A DNA stretch of 64,000 nucleotides from Clostridiaceae bacterium Marseille-Q4145. Its GTDB lineage: Bacteria; Bacillota; Clostridia; Lachnospirales; Lachnospiraceae. Below, piece after piece: positions 32,070-40,323 of this stretch. Each line of letters begins with the position of its first letter. Within the stretch, counting starts at the first letter, position 1. Both the position numbers and the translations under genes were made by a program. The stretch is from NCBI GenBank assembly GCA_018223365.1, contig JAGTTP010000001.1, positions 806,001-870,000 on the forward strand, written 5' to 3'. The notes beneath the pieces are model-generated. The model searched no databases. It saw nothing but the letters and a program-made list of their open reading frames with translations, and was not told the DNA's origin.

Positions 32070-32303
32070 TCAATTGTTTAAATTCATCAGTTTTTTCAGC
32101 TGAGTTTTACATGCCTCAAACTTAGTAAGATAATTTTTGTCACCATCATCTTCAAAGGTAACCGAAAATCCATTTACAACCCAACAAGTAAACTTTGTTT
32201 TGCAACTTTTGCACACATACTGTCCAATTCCAATCCTTATTACGCTGGCTACTGTCCCACATTTGGGACAGCAGACCACCACTCCTTTGGTAACTGGTTT
32301 CAT
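32070..32303 (-). CDS. Small zinc-ribbon protein
   Basis: Start at ATG 32303 (MKPVTKGVVVCCPKCG), eight bases after GGAGG; an ATG two codons upstream is too close to that site. The 77-residue protein has CCPKCGTV...YVCKSCKTKF, two CxxC pairs forming a zinc ribbon. Nucleic-acid or protein binding is likely but the target is unknown. Partner of the overlapping DUF2325-like gene. Confidence 0.7.
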   Translation of the reverse strand: MKPVTKGVVVCCPKCGTVASVIRIGIGQYVCKSCKTKFTCWVVNGFSVTFEDDGDKNYLTKFEACKTQLKKLMNLNN

Positions 32304-32343
32304 CTTCATTTCCTCCAAACATTGATACCTTAAATACACACTA

Positions 32344-32679
32344 CTAGTCAATAAGATATCTACAGTCCAGATCATCCAGATTAATGACCTTAATTTTGCC
32401 ATCTGCAGTCATCTCCCCAAAATAACCCTTTTCTTCTGCCGACCATCCTCCCATACCTGCGACAATAACTGCATCCACGTAACCCATCCGATATAACATG
32501 CAGGCTTTATCTAGATTTTGCCGGTGATTATTACATATAATGGATGTAGGTACGCAATCGATATTTTTAAATCGGCAAAATCTCGTTATCCGCCTACGCT
32601 GTGCCATTTTTGCCGCCATCTGCGGAAAATATCCCTGCACCGCCCCAGCAACAATGATCTCGTACACTCGCATATTCAT
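32344..32679 (-). CDS. DUF2325-like protein
   Basis: A 111-residue protein (MNMRVYEIIVAGAVQGYFPQ) with CNNHRQNLDKACMLYRMGYVDAVIVAGMGGWSAEE and a C-terminal DDLDCRYLID. The NH..N pattern recalls DUF2325 domain proteins of Firmicutes (unknown function, Rossmann-like). The start is just downstream of a perfect palindrome overlapping a TATAAT on the minus strand, so it is probably autoregulated or regulated by the neighbouring HTH-like protein. Confidence 0.5.
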   Translation of the reverse strand: MNMRVYEIIVAGAVQGYFPQMAAKMAQRRRITRFCRFKNIDCVPTSIICNNHRQNLDKACMLYRMGYVDAVIVAGMGGWSAEEKGYFGEMTADGKIKVINLDDLDCRYLID

Positions 32680-32710
32680 CGTCTCCTCCCTTGTTTTATC
32701 TTGGACTGAT

Positions 32711-32759
32711 TATAACACTACATTTTTTAGAGTCGTACCAGAATGGTACGACTCTAAAA
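32711..32759 (-). promoter_or_regulatory. 16-base inverted repeat operator with TATAAT
   Basis: ttttagagtcgtacca (32725-32740) and tggtacgactctaaaa (32744-32759) are perfect arms around gaa. The minus strand has TATAAT at about 32711-32716 downstream of it. T-runs lie on the 5' sides and A-runs on the 3' sides, so it is an operator or hairpin, not an intrinsic terminator. Confidence 0.6.
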
Positions 32760-32788
32760 TGGTACTCCTCTCTCCAGTCTTACATTTG

Positions 32789-33259
32789 TTATTTTTTCGT
32801 CAGCTCACGTTCTCTAAAGTAAGTTACTCTATCAACCAGTGGCATTTCTTCTTCCAACAATAATCCCTCGACCACAGGTGCATATTTTTCGTATTTAGGG
32901 CCACCACCTTGATCCAATGGTGCAAAGCCTCTAGCAAGCAATATCGCATTAATACCGTCTATATTGCAGCCAATAGCCAAGCCTATCCGCATACACCCCT
33001 CTTCTCTTGGACCGTAGTATCCACTCTCCGATTTTAAGCGATTTATGACATTTACAGGCACCTGCGCAGTCCTTAACACATCAGTAACTGTTCTTTTCTC
33101 ACCCATCAATTCATTTTCTTCTTGCAATAATTTCTCAATTACATAAAGTAATTTTTTTTCTTTACAATTATTGTTTTGCTCTAATAATGTAACTCTCCTG
33201 TCTACATGTGGTTTAAGATCTGGTTCTAAATACACGAACTCAGGATTTTTTTTACACAA
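32789..33259 (-). CDS. XRE-like regulator, divergent
   Basis: Residues ~55-115 (RTVTDVLRTAQVPVNVINRLKS...PREEGCMRIGLAIGCNIDGINAILLARGFAPLD) follow the XRE-type fold seen in many Clostridia regulators, including the ending LLARGFAPL. Likely DNA binding; the 32725-32759 palindrome downstream is a candidate target. The first codon (TTG 33259) lacks a ribosome site, so the true start may be further in (e.g. MGEKRTV). Confidence 0.5.
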   Translation of the reverse strand: MCKKNPEFVYLEPDLKPHVDRRVTLLEQNNNCKEKKLLYVIEKLLQEENELMGEKRTVTDVLRTAQVPVNVINRLKSESGYYGPREEGCMRIGLAIGCNIDGINAILLARGFAPLDQGGGPKYEKYAPVVEGLLLEEEMPLVDRVTYFRERELTKK

Positions 33260-33362
33260 AGGATTGATGACGGAGGGGATGCCAACGATAAGTTACACTA
33301 TATGTAACACTATTATAATCATTATGATACGGCAATAATAACCCACAACAGCAACTGACCAT
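33252..33362 (-). CDS. Small cysteine-containing protein, 36 aa
   Basis: A 36-codon frame from ATG 33362 with an excellent site (AAAGGAGG, 8-base spacing), starting MVSCCCGLLLPYHND and ending HPLRHQSFV. It overlaps the start of the downstream regulator frame. Not recognised; it may be a leader or a real small protein. Confidence 0.4.
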   Translation of the reverse strand: MVSCCCGLLLPYHNDYNSVTYSVTYRWHPLRHQSFV

Positions 33363-33504
33363 AGTGCATCCCTCCTTTCACAGAATAAGGGATCCCGCAA
33401 CCATCATCATACTCTCCGTTCATACAATTCACAAAATTCTCAACAAATTTCTTTTTGGAAAATTTCTGATCTACTTTCTGACAATAACAGCCTCGAATGG
33501 GCAT
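33322..33504 (-). CDS. Small protein with bacteriocin-like features, 60 aa
   Basis: Start at ATG 33504 with AAGGGA five bases away. MPIRGCYCQKVDQKFSKKKF, then NCMNGEYDDGCGIPYSVKGG and a hydrophobic end (LLLWVIIAVS). Four cysteines and the hydrophobic tail are notable, but no leader or transporter gene is near. The downstream 36-codon gene's ribosome site lies inside it. Function unknown. Confidence 0.4.
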   Translation of the reverse strand: MPIRGCYCQKVDQKFSKKKFVENFVNCMNGEYDDGCGIPYSVKGGMHYGQLLLWVIIAVS

Positions 33505-33908
33505 AGAAATCCCTTGGCTGTTATGATTTTCCGCAACATAATATGACTATGCTGCAGACTTCTCTCCTTTACGCACCATTAGAGGTGCACAACAATTGTA
33601 TGGCAATATAATGCGCCATACTTCTCCTTTAATTCCACATGCGTTAAAAAAGTATAGAAAACACACGTGTCCAATTTTACGTTTGTACCTGGTTGTTGAC
33701 TGTGCTCTCCAGATACCGCTTAGCACTCTCCCACAGTAGTCTGTACCGTTTCTCACATTAGGTCGTACAGCCGCCACCCTCTTGCCATTTTTTGCGGATG
33801 GTACGGTAATGACAAGAACGCTCCCTTAGCCCATCCATAATTATATTATACAACATCTTGTGTATTTTTTCTACTATTTTTTCATTTAACCACAACATTT
33901 TTCTAAGC
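33505..33908. other. 400-base stretch without a convincing gene
   Basis: A 76-codon GTG-start frame (33547-33777, minus) exists but its start has only a weak site and the product looks unstructured. The 33840-33900 part is A/T-rich and may hold a promoter for the small genes downstream. Nothing else is seen. Confidence 0.4.
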
Positions 33909-33937
33909 AAAAAAGCCCCATTCCAGGGCTTTTCTGC
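33909..33937 (-). terminator. Terminator of the Tad/T4SS operon
   Basis: aaaagccc / gggctttt arms with loop cattcca, and six T on the minus strand, directly after the SAF-protein stop. Confidence 0.88.
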
Positions 33938-33942
33938 TTATC

Positions 33943-34647
33943 TTATTTCTGGTAAATATGGATCTCTCCATAATTGATTGCCTTGTTCAATTCCTCAATC
34001 TCCGCTTCCTTTACATAAATAGTAAAGCTCTGTGCCACCCCTTCATCTGTGGTCAGTTCATTTCCAGAGGAATCGAATGCTGCAGCCACATAGACATCCT
34101 CCGCATATTTCACCAGCTCATCCGTTGCCGGATCTACTGCATAAACATCAATAATGGCTCCTTCCCGTACTTTTCCATTAACTCCCTTATCAAAATTGGA
34201 TACCGCAATACTTGTCACCTCATACCCGGACTGGTACTTATCGAGCCTTGCATCCGTTGGTTTCAGGTTCCCGGAATAAACGATCTGACCATTTCCAATA
34301 GGAATGTTGGTATAAAAACCTTTTTCTTTTAAGTCATCCATGGAAATATATGCATCCTTGCTGACTGCAGCCCCATCCACAGAAATCACCTTAAAATACT
34401 CATCCACCTCATCCGGTGTGATATATGCATTCACCCTCAGATTTTTGGATGCTACTACCACATTTTTAAGCAGCGTATCACGTTCTGTTATCTTATCCAT
34501 TGCAAGATAGAGTGCTGCCACCAGTACTGCCGTAATCAGAAGCGGAACGAACACGATCCGAATGACATCCATCCCTTTCTTCTGTAGCTTGGTTTTTTCC
34601 CGTTTGTCCGTCTCCTTGATACTTGCCTTTTTCTCAAACATATCCAT
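33943..34647 (-). CDS. SAF-domain CpaB/RcpC-like protein
   Basis: A 234-residue protein with an N-terminal membrane helix (IRIVFVPLLITAVLVAALYLAM, residues ~29-50) and an SAF domain (VVVASKNLRVNAYITPDEVDEYFKVISVD) continuing to beta-rich segments (GKVREGAIIDVYAV). CpaB/RcpC proteins form the periplasmic or wall-spanning part of Tad machines. ATG 34641 (third residue) may be the real start because GGAGG is better spaced. Last gene of the operon, before a strong terminator. Confidence 0.75.
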   Translation of the reverse strand: MDMFEKKASIKETDKREKTKLQKKGMDVIRIVFVPLLITAVLVAALYLAMDKITERDTLLKNVVVASKNLRVNAYITPDEVDEYFKVISVDGAAVSKDAYISMDDLKEKGFYTNIPIGNGQIVYSGNLKPTDARLDKYQSGYEVTSIAVSNFDKGVNGKVREGAIIDVYAVDPATDELVKYAEDVYVAAAFDSSGNELTTDEGVAQSFTIYVKEAEIEELNKAINYGEIHIYQK

Positions 34648-34654
34648 TCCTCCG

Positions 34655-35206
34655 TCAATTGATTTCCAATGTGCAGTATAGATCCCTGCTTTTTTCTATC
34701 TGATTTCCCCCAATCAGACTTGATAGGTCAAATGTAACCTTTCCATAGGCACTGGTTTCTTCGACTGTTTTCCCTGTAGGTGTTTTTACATCCCCTAATG
34801 CCCCTTTTGTCCTGCTTCTTCCGCCAGACGCATGGAAGGTAGTAACCGTCACCTCTTCCCCCTCCACTTCATAGCAGATAAACACTGGATACTGTATATT
34901 TCCATAAAATTCCTCTTTCGATTCTATGGCATCCTTCATGCAGTCCCGATACAGCCGGTAACTCTCATCCAGATTTCGGAACCTTATAACTGCAGTCCCT
35001 GTTCCTTCCCATGTTTCAAAATAATAAATGTCATCTGCCACAAGGGAAGCCAGGACCGAATCTGCCAGGGCATCATCCACATCATGCTGGATCGTCATAA
35101 GCTTTGCACTGGCAAGCATGAAGAATGTAATGATAACCATGATAATCGCCATAGTAAAGAGCATCACGTACCCGACTGCGCCGGTTGCTTCTTTCTTCTC
35201 CCACAT
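34655..35206 (-). CDS. TadE-like pseudopilin of the element
   Basis: A 183-residue protein: short leader MWEKKEATGAVGYVMLF followed by one hydrophobic helix to residue ~35, then a soluble beta-rich domain (YPVFICYEVEGEEVTVTTF). The layout fits a minor pseudopilin or a conjugation-pilus-like subunit. No exact family match seen. It lies between a second pseudopilin and the SAF protein. Confidence 0.6.
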   Translation of the reverse strand: MWEKKEATGAVGYVMLFTMAIIMVIITFFMLASAKLMTIQHDVDDALADSVLASLVADDIYYFETWEGTGTAVIRFRNLDESYRLYRDCMKDAIESKEEFYGNIQYPVFICYEVEGEEVTVTTFHASGGRSRTKGALGDVKTPTGKTVEETSAYGKVTFDLSSLIGGNQIEKSRDLYCTLEIN

Positions 35207-35215
35207 ATGCCCTCC

Positions 35216-35635
35216 TTACTGCTTTGCCGTAGTCTGACGCTGAATGGTAATGGTAGTCGGATGACTTGCCACCTGTGAGATCCCGCCTGCAAAAGCCAGA
35301 ATGTTATCATCATAGGTTCCCGTGATCTTAAGATAGATCCGATCCCCATAATCCACTTCCGTTTTCGTGGTTCCAGTAAGGTTGATATCATAAAGCCCAT
35401 ATCCAGTAAGCTCCGTAATAAGAGCCTGCTCATCCTCCGGTTTTAAGTACCCTTCTGTCTCCATGATTAAAAGCGTCTCACGAGCAGCCTGTCTCATGCT
35501 CCATTTGTCATTGATGGAGGAAAAAGCCCCAAATACAATAACAAGAAACGCACAGACCATGACCAGACTAATCATGCTCACCAGCATATTTTCAATCACT
35601 GTTGCCTCTTTTTTCCGAAACAAAATATTTCTCAT
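35216..35635 (-). CDS. Pilin-like protein of the element
   Basis: A 139-residue protein beginning MRNILFRKKEATVIENMLVSMISLVMVCAFLVIVFG. A basic leader, an E five residues into the hydrophobic stretch (VIEN) and a long helix are pilin-like hallmarks; the rest is a compact soluble domain. It is probably processed by a host or element prepilin peptidase, none of which is encoded in the element. Confidence 0.6.
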   Translation of the reverse strand: MRNILFRKKEATVIENMLVSMISLVMVCAFLVIVFGAFSSINDKWSMRQAARETLLIMETEGYLKPEDEQALITELTGYGLYDINLTGTTKTEVDYGDRIYLKITGTYDDNILAFAGGISQVASHPTTITIQRQTTAKQ

Positions 35636-35649
35636 GCCACTCCTCCTGC

Positions 35650-36492
35650 TCAGAATGCGATCTGCATATCAAGAAGTTTCATAATGATGCAGTAGAGGAT
35701 TATGAGCAGCAAATCAAATGCTATCAAAAGCACATACACCATTGTCTTATTTTCAAGGACAATGCATTTTCGTTTGTTTACGCCTGCCTGTCCCCTTTCA
35801 ATATTGTTTTCCAGTGTTTTCAGTGCTTCTTCCACGTGCCCGGTCGTCTGCAGGGACTTAATCACTGTACAGAAACTCGCAATCTCCGGAGTGGTAAAGC
35901 TCATCTCAAATTCATTCAAGGAATCCTCCAGGCTTCTTCCGGCATCCAGATTACTTCTAAGCTTAATCATCCCCATCTTAAGACGCTTGTTTTCTACCAC
36001 CAGAACCGCATCCCTGATAGCATCAATGATGTACTGACCACCCCGTTTTCCATAGAGCACGGATCTGCTCATCTCACAGATATCCGACATCATGACCTCA
36101 TTCGACTGCCTGTTTTCTACTGAAAGATAGATGTCCAGAAAAAACCACGCAACTGCAACCATCCCTGTAGTTATCAGGTATCCTTTGTCCACTCGAAAGA
36201 TTTTTTCTGCCAACAGATAAGTGATCCCACCCGTAACAACCGCAAACAAGGCTTTATACAAATACCACTGACTGACAAGAATGCCGTCCCTCACAAAGAT
36301 ATCTGCTCCACACTTTTTAAGCTTCATCTGCTTACGCAGCATAAACTCTGTGAAGTGTTTCCCTTTCTTTAAATGCTCAAGCTGCTCACGCGCATAGGTC
36401 TTTACATCTGTCCCTCTCTGGCTCAACAGAAGGGACTGGATCATCGTAAAGATCAAAGCAAAAATAAAACATAATAATAAGCCTACAACCAT
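35650..36492 (-). CDS. TadC-like type II secretion F-domain protein
   Basis: A 280-residue membrane protein with helices near the start, at ~75-115 and at the C-terminus, and the T2SSF-like core GGQYIIDAIRDAVLVVENKRLKMGMIKLRSNLDAGRSLEDSLNEFEMSFTTPEIASFCTVIKSLQ. It would form the inner-membrane platform with the TadB-like protein and the CpaF-type ATPase. Confidence 0.75.
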   Translation of the reverse strand: MVVGLLLCFIFALIFTMIQSLLLSQRGTDVKTYAREQLEHLKKGKHFTEFMLRKQMKLKKCGADIFVRDGILVSQWYLYKALFAVVTGGITYLLAEKIFRVDKGYLITTGMVAVAWFFLDIYLSVENRQSNEVMMSDICEMSRSVLYGKRGGQYIIDAIRDAVLVVENKRLKMGMIKLRSNLDAGRSLEDSLNEFEMSFTTPEIASFCTVIKSLQTTGHVEEALKTLENNIERGQAGVNKRKCIVLENKTMVYVLLIAFDLLLIILYCIIMKLLDMQIAF

Positions 36493-36503
36493 CTTTTTCC
36501 CCT

Positions 36504-37451
36504 CTACTTATCAACGCCAAAAAGTTTTACCACAACAAACAGATATAAAAGCCCTGTGATAAATAAGAGAAACTGTCCGATCAGATTTCCGGTCAGGATC
36601 GCTTTTACATCTACCCCTATGCCTTTTCCAATAAGAACCACGATAATCACACTCATTACAGATACGGAAATCAGTGTGATCTTCATACTAAAGAGAATGT
36701 TCTTTCGCTCCTCCCTGGCACTCATTGCCTCTGCCACCTGATTCATCATCTGCTGCAGCACCTCTTCATAATTGGCCTGATAGTGCATACAGTTTTTAAG
36801 ATTCACCAGAATGGTCTGGAAGGTCCGGTTATCAACGGACTCTTTCATTACATCAAAGGCGAAATCAATGTTTCCGGTCTTTTCCGCATCCATAAGGAAC
36901 CTTCTAATCAGTTCCCGTACCGGGCCATCCATGCTCGGAAGTGTTCTTGTCATAATGGTTATAATGTCAGAGCTCCCTTTTGCATGATTGGAAAGGATCG
37001 AGATAAAAAGGCTTGTATCCTCTTCGATCCGGTTATAGGTTCTGCCTGATAAAAAGACCACCATAAGTACCTCTGCTGTCATCACTGCCGTAGCAAGGAA
37101 AATGCTTAAGAATACATTTCTGCTCACCCTGCTTCCAAGTACTGCCACAGCCACAAAACTTACAAGCAGGATCCCGGCAAAAATTTCCCCTGACAAAAAA
37201 GAAAAACTATTTTTCAACCCACTCATAGTCACCAGCCGATCCACTTTATAAAGAAAACTCCGGTTTTCAATCACGCCATACTTTGAAACAAACCAGTTCT
37301 CTTCCTTTGCCTTTTTTTCCAGGTTTCCCCTGTATTTCCCATAGATCTTCTGAAAAAGGCTTTGCTCCACAAATGCTCTGTGGATGAGAACACTGGCTGC
37401 AAATATGCAGCTACTGATTACCATCCAAAGAATCACTCTCATCGGATCCAT
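36504..37451 (-). CDS. TadB-like type II secretion F-domain protein
   Basis: Start at ATG 37451 (MDPMRVILWMVISSCIFAAS) with AAGGAGTGG upstream. The 315-residue protein has helices at the start, ~90-140 and the end, with a cytosolic T2SSF-like part (ILSNHAKGSSDIITIMTRTLPSMDGPVRELIRRFLMDAEKTG). Second platform protein of the Tad-like set. It overlaps the lipoprotein gene by 41 bases. Confidence 0.75.
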   Translation of the reverse strand: MDPMRVILWMVISSCIFAASVLIHRAFVEQSLFQKIYGKYRGNLEKKAKEENWFVSKYGVIENRSFLYKVDRLVTMSGLKNSFSFLSGEIFAGILLVSFVAVAVLGSRVSRNVFLSIFLATAVMTAEVLMVVFLSGRTYNRIEEDTSLFISILSNHAKGSSDIITIMTRTLPSMDGPVRELIRRFLMDAEKTGNIDFAFDVMKESVDNRTFQTILVNLKNCMHYQANYEEVLQQMMNQVAEAMSAREERKNILFSMKITLISVSVMSVIIVVLIGKGIGVDVKAILTGNLIGQFLLFITGLLYLFVVVKLFGVDK

Positions 37452-38529
37452 CTGCTCCACTCCTTTCCTGCTCTGCTGTTGCACTCACACCTATCACAAT
37501 CTCTGTTTCTTCCATTCCCGGATCTGACATGCTTTCCACATCTTCGGCCTCCCCGGTTCCGATGTTAAGGCTTGGATCAAAGATACAAACTCCATATTCA
37601 TCATATTGTTTAATCGGATCATTCCAGTCGATATCCGGATCATAGGGAAGTCCATTATAGGCTTCCAGGTCTTCATCTGCCACATACCGGAAGAGTCCGA
37701 CTCCCTGTACAAAGTAGTACCCGGACTTAAACCATTCCGGAATCTCTATCCTGATGCAGTTGGCGTGCAAAAACTCATAGTCGTAACATACGAACCGCTC
37801 CAGCTTTCCAAAACTGTGAATATTGGCAGCAAGCTTAAAATCCTGATAAAAGGTTCCGGTGTAAAACTCACAGATATAAGACTCGTCTTTTGCAAGTCCC
37901 AACACCGTGCCTCCCTCGCTTACTGTCTCTTCATTTACTTCCATCCTGCCGACTTTATCAAGGAACAGCCTGTCAATGGTATCAAATTGTGTCACCTGTG
38001 CTGCCTCTGACTTCATATCTACAGAATATTTATAGTCATCCTCATTCGTCTCCGCATAGGTAATGTAATAGTGCCCGCCACCATCCGGTTCCATATTAGA
38101 TATGCCGATAGAATATCCATAATCCGCAAACCTCTCAAAGACAATCTCTTCAGGAACCTTGGTGTCCGAAATATAGAGAAGGGCATTCTTGCTGGTAACG
38201 GTAGGAATTTCCTCGTCCTTTTCGGATGAAATCCAGATACTTCTCGGATATTGGTCAATGTCAGAGAGTTCGTCTCCCTTAAAGTTAATGTCTCCCACCG
38301 GGCAGGTAAAAAACACCGGCTCTCCCATCCGATCCTGACCCAGATCATTGCGGATATCCGTTTCCTTCGGATCATTCCAGACATATGCTTTTCCAGAAGA
38401 CAGCTCATACACATTGGCACTGGCATTTGGCTTCCCATCCTGTTGCCCTTCAAAGGTCTCAAAAATACTGCAGCCGGAAAGGGACAGACACAATGGAAGA
38501 AGAATTCCTGCTACTGCCCACTTTTTCAT
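37411..38529 (-). CDS. Lipoprotein of the element
   Basis: A 372-residue protein with a lipoprotein signal (MKKWAVAGILLPLCLSLSGC, lipobox LSGC, cysteine 20) and a large beta-rich domain. Not recognised. It is encoded between the ATPase and the TadB-like protein, so it is probably an outer-face component of the machine, by analogy with TadD/CpaC-position lipoproteins. Acidic C-terminal tail. Confidence 0.7.
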   Translation of the reverse strand: MKKWAVAGILLPLCLSLSGCSIFETFEGQQDGKPNASANVYELSSGKAYVWNDPKETDIRNDLGQDRMGEPVFFTCPVGDINFKGDELSDIDQYPRSIWISSEKDEEIPTVTSKNALLYISDTKVPEEIVFERFADYGYSIGISNMEPDGGGHYYITYAETNEDDYKYSVDMKSEAAQVTQFDTIDRLFLDKVGRMEVNEETVSEGGTVLGLAKDESYICEFYTGTFYQDFKLAANIHSFGKLERFVCYDYEFLHANCIRIEIPEWFKSGYYFVQGVGLFRYVADEDLEAYNGLPYDPDIDWNDPIKQYDEYGVCIFDPSLNIGTGEAEDVESMSDPGMEETEIVIGVSATAEQERSGADGSDESDSLDGNQ

Positions 38530-39776
38530 GGTTCCTCCTTGGTAAATGGATATACTTTTTCCAAGACAAGTTTCCCCTTCTCATGGTCAAAATCCGCAAT
38601 CCGGACAACCTCATCCACTCTGAAATCACGCAGATGCACCACATATTCAAATCCCAGAAGCTGCTTTAATGCTTCCCGGTTTCCATAGCCGGTTGCCTGG
38701 GAGATATAATCTGCCATCTTCTCTACTGCCATCTCACAGCTTTCCCCATGAACGGATGTCCAGCATTTATGCCCGGTCATGGAAGCCTTGGAAAGCCCTG
38801 CAGCCTCTGATCCTTCCTTCACCTCTCCTACGATCACCCGGTCCAGATCCACAAGAAGTGCCACACGTGTGAGATCTCCCAGATTGTAGCTGACCTTACT
38901 ATCCCCACCATTTATCATGACGTGAGCGGCTATCAGATCCGGATGGTTCAGATCAAAAAGTTCCGCATTCTCCTGACAAATCATTACAGAGTCCGTTTCC
39001 GGAATTTTTTCCAGACAGGCATTCATGAGGGTTGTTTTACCAGATGCCCCTTTCCCTGTAAAAAGAATTCCTTTCCCACGGATCATACGATGAAGCAGCA
39101 AATCGAACTGTAAATGTTCAACGGAAATATAGGGATCCATAATTTCCTCCCCATCATCCTGTTGGCTGCTCTGCTCCGAAAACATTCCCATCTGCTCCAG
39201 CTCCTGCAGTGAATATTTGTTTTTGGGAATTTTTCTAATAACAACACATGGGCTTCCTCCGACAATCAGAAGACCACTGATAACAGCAAGCCGCAGGATA
39301 AAATCTTCCTGCTCCGCATCTGTGAAAGTCTGGATCGCATTTGCAGTTCCAAGATTCACCTTGTTTCTCTCTAAAAGTCTGGTTACAAAACTTTGATATG
39401 CGGCCTCTGATGGAAAATCCAGATTGGAAGTTTCTCTTCTTCCCTCCCGTTTGATCCTTATATGTCCTGCATCATGGATCTTAATATCAGAAATCGTTTT
39501 ATCATGGATCAGATCATCAATCAGGCCGTAGCCCCAGATCTCTTTTTTCACAAAAGATAAGGCTGCAGCCTTCTCCTCTGCAGTCATTTCATTTCCATCT
39601 TCATCCTGATACTCAGAAAGGCTTTCTCCAATGCTTGTCAGCACCGCCTCCCTGTCAGACGAAAGATTTCCATAAGTCCGCTTATTTAAGCTATTCAAAA
39701 TGCCCTGCCCCTGATTCTCATAAAATTCATCCACAAGGGAAAGGGCAAGATTTCTTAATTCCGTCTCTCTACTCAA
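38526..39776 (-). CDS. CpaF/TadA-type secretion ATPase
   Basis: A 416-residue GspE-superfamily ATPase. N-terminal helical part, then IWGYGLIDDLIHDKTISDIKIHD, Walker A GILFTGKGASGKTTLMNAC (residues ~236-254), Asp/His-box-like segments and Walker B LDRVIVGEVKEGSEAAGLSKASMTGHKCWTSVHGES. It powers pilus or pseudopilus assembly. It lies directly after a T4SS-type membrane protein and before the lipoprotein and TadB/TadC-like genes. CpaF-type ATPases are typical of Tad machines, not of conjugation systems, although VirB11 is a distant relative. Confidence 0.85.
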   Translation of the reverse strand: MSRETELRNLALSLVDEFYENQGQGILNSLNKRTYGNLSSDREAVLTSIGESLSEYQDEDGNEMTAEEKAAALSFVKKEIWGYGLIDDLIHDKTISDIKIHDAGHIRIKREGRRETSNLDFPSEAAYQSFVTRLLERNKVNLGTANAIQTFTDAEQEDFILRLAVISGLLIVGGSPCVVIRKIPKNKYSLQELEQMGMFSEQSSQQDDGEEIMDPYISVEHLQFDLLLHRMIRGKGILFTGKGASGKTTLMNACLEKIPETDSVMICQENAELFDLNHPDLIAAHVMINGGDSKVSYNLGDLTRVALLVDLDRVIVGEVKEGSEAAGLSKASMTGHKCWTSVHGESCEMAVEKMADYISQATGYGNREALKQLLGFEYVVHLRDFRVDEVVRIADFDHEKGKLVLEKVYPFTKEEP

Positions 39777-40311
39777 CCTGTTCCTCCATAATCACCTCAT
39801 GATGATATCTTTTCGGTTTCACTGCTTTTACATAAACAAGGGCAGATAAAAGCAGGATCGCCATCACAAGCACAAACGCCAGAAGCCTGACAAGCAATTT
39901 TCTCTGCTCTCTGGGATTCGCATTTCTTTCCCTTTTCAAAAGCAGATCTTCCTCTTTTTTCAGTTCCTCCGCCCGTTTCTTTATAAGCTCGATATCTTCG
40001 GTTGACTCATACCTTAATGTCTTTACCGGCTTGAAAAAGTAACAATACAGATACTTCCCATAAGTCAGATCCTCTGTATAATTACAGCCAAAAGCAATGC
40101 CGACCAAAATACATCCCAGAAATATGAAAACACATACCACTCTTGGTGTATGAAGAAACATCGGCATACAGACATTGGCAACAATCCCTGCCAAAAGACA
40201 GCAAAAAAAGATGAGCTTCTGAAGGATGCTCTGCCCTTTCAGGGCATCTATCCCAAAGAGTGCATCTGCATCAATTTCCTCTAAATTTACATTTCTCTCC
40301 ATCTGCGCCAT
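39769..40311 (-). CDS. T4SS-associated membrane protein, 180 aa
   Basis: Two adjacent membrane helices (LIFFCCLLAGIVANVCMPMFL, RVVCVFIFLGCILVGIAFGC) and one C-terminal helix (LLAFVLVMAILLLSALVYV) flank a basic/acidic cytosolic segment. The position after the VirB6-like gene and size resemble PrgI/VirB3-like proteins, but the sequence is not clearly that family. Confidence 0.55.
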   Translation of the reverse strand: MAQMERNVNLEEIDADALFGIDALKGQSILQKLIFFCCLLAGIVANVCMPMFLHTPRVVCVFIFLGCILVGIAFGCNYTEDLTYGKYLYCYFFKPVKTLRYESTEDIELIKKRAEELKKEEDLLLKRERNANPREQRKLLVRLLAFVLVMAILLLSALVYVKAVKPKRYHHEVIMEEQVE

Positions 40312-40323
40312 AGCCTTACCTCC

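Noticed and set aside
32725..32759. Terminator at the 16-base palindrome
   Set aside because: T-runs lie on the 5' side and A-runs on the 3' side of the hairpin in both readings, so it cannot act as an intrinsic terminator; kept as an operator.
33547..33777. 76-codon GTG-start gene in the regulatory stretch
   Set aside because: The start has only a weak ribosome site and the product has no recognisable structure.
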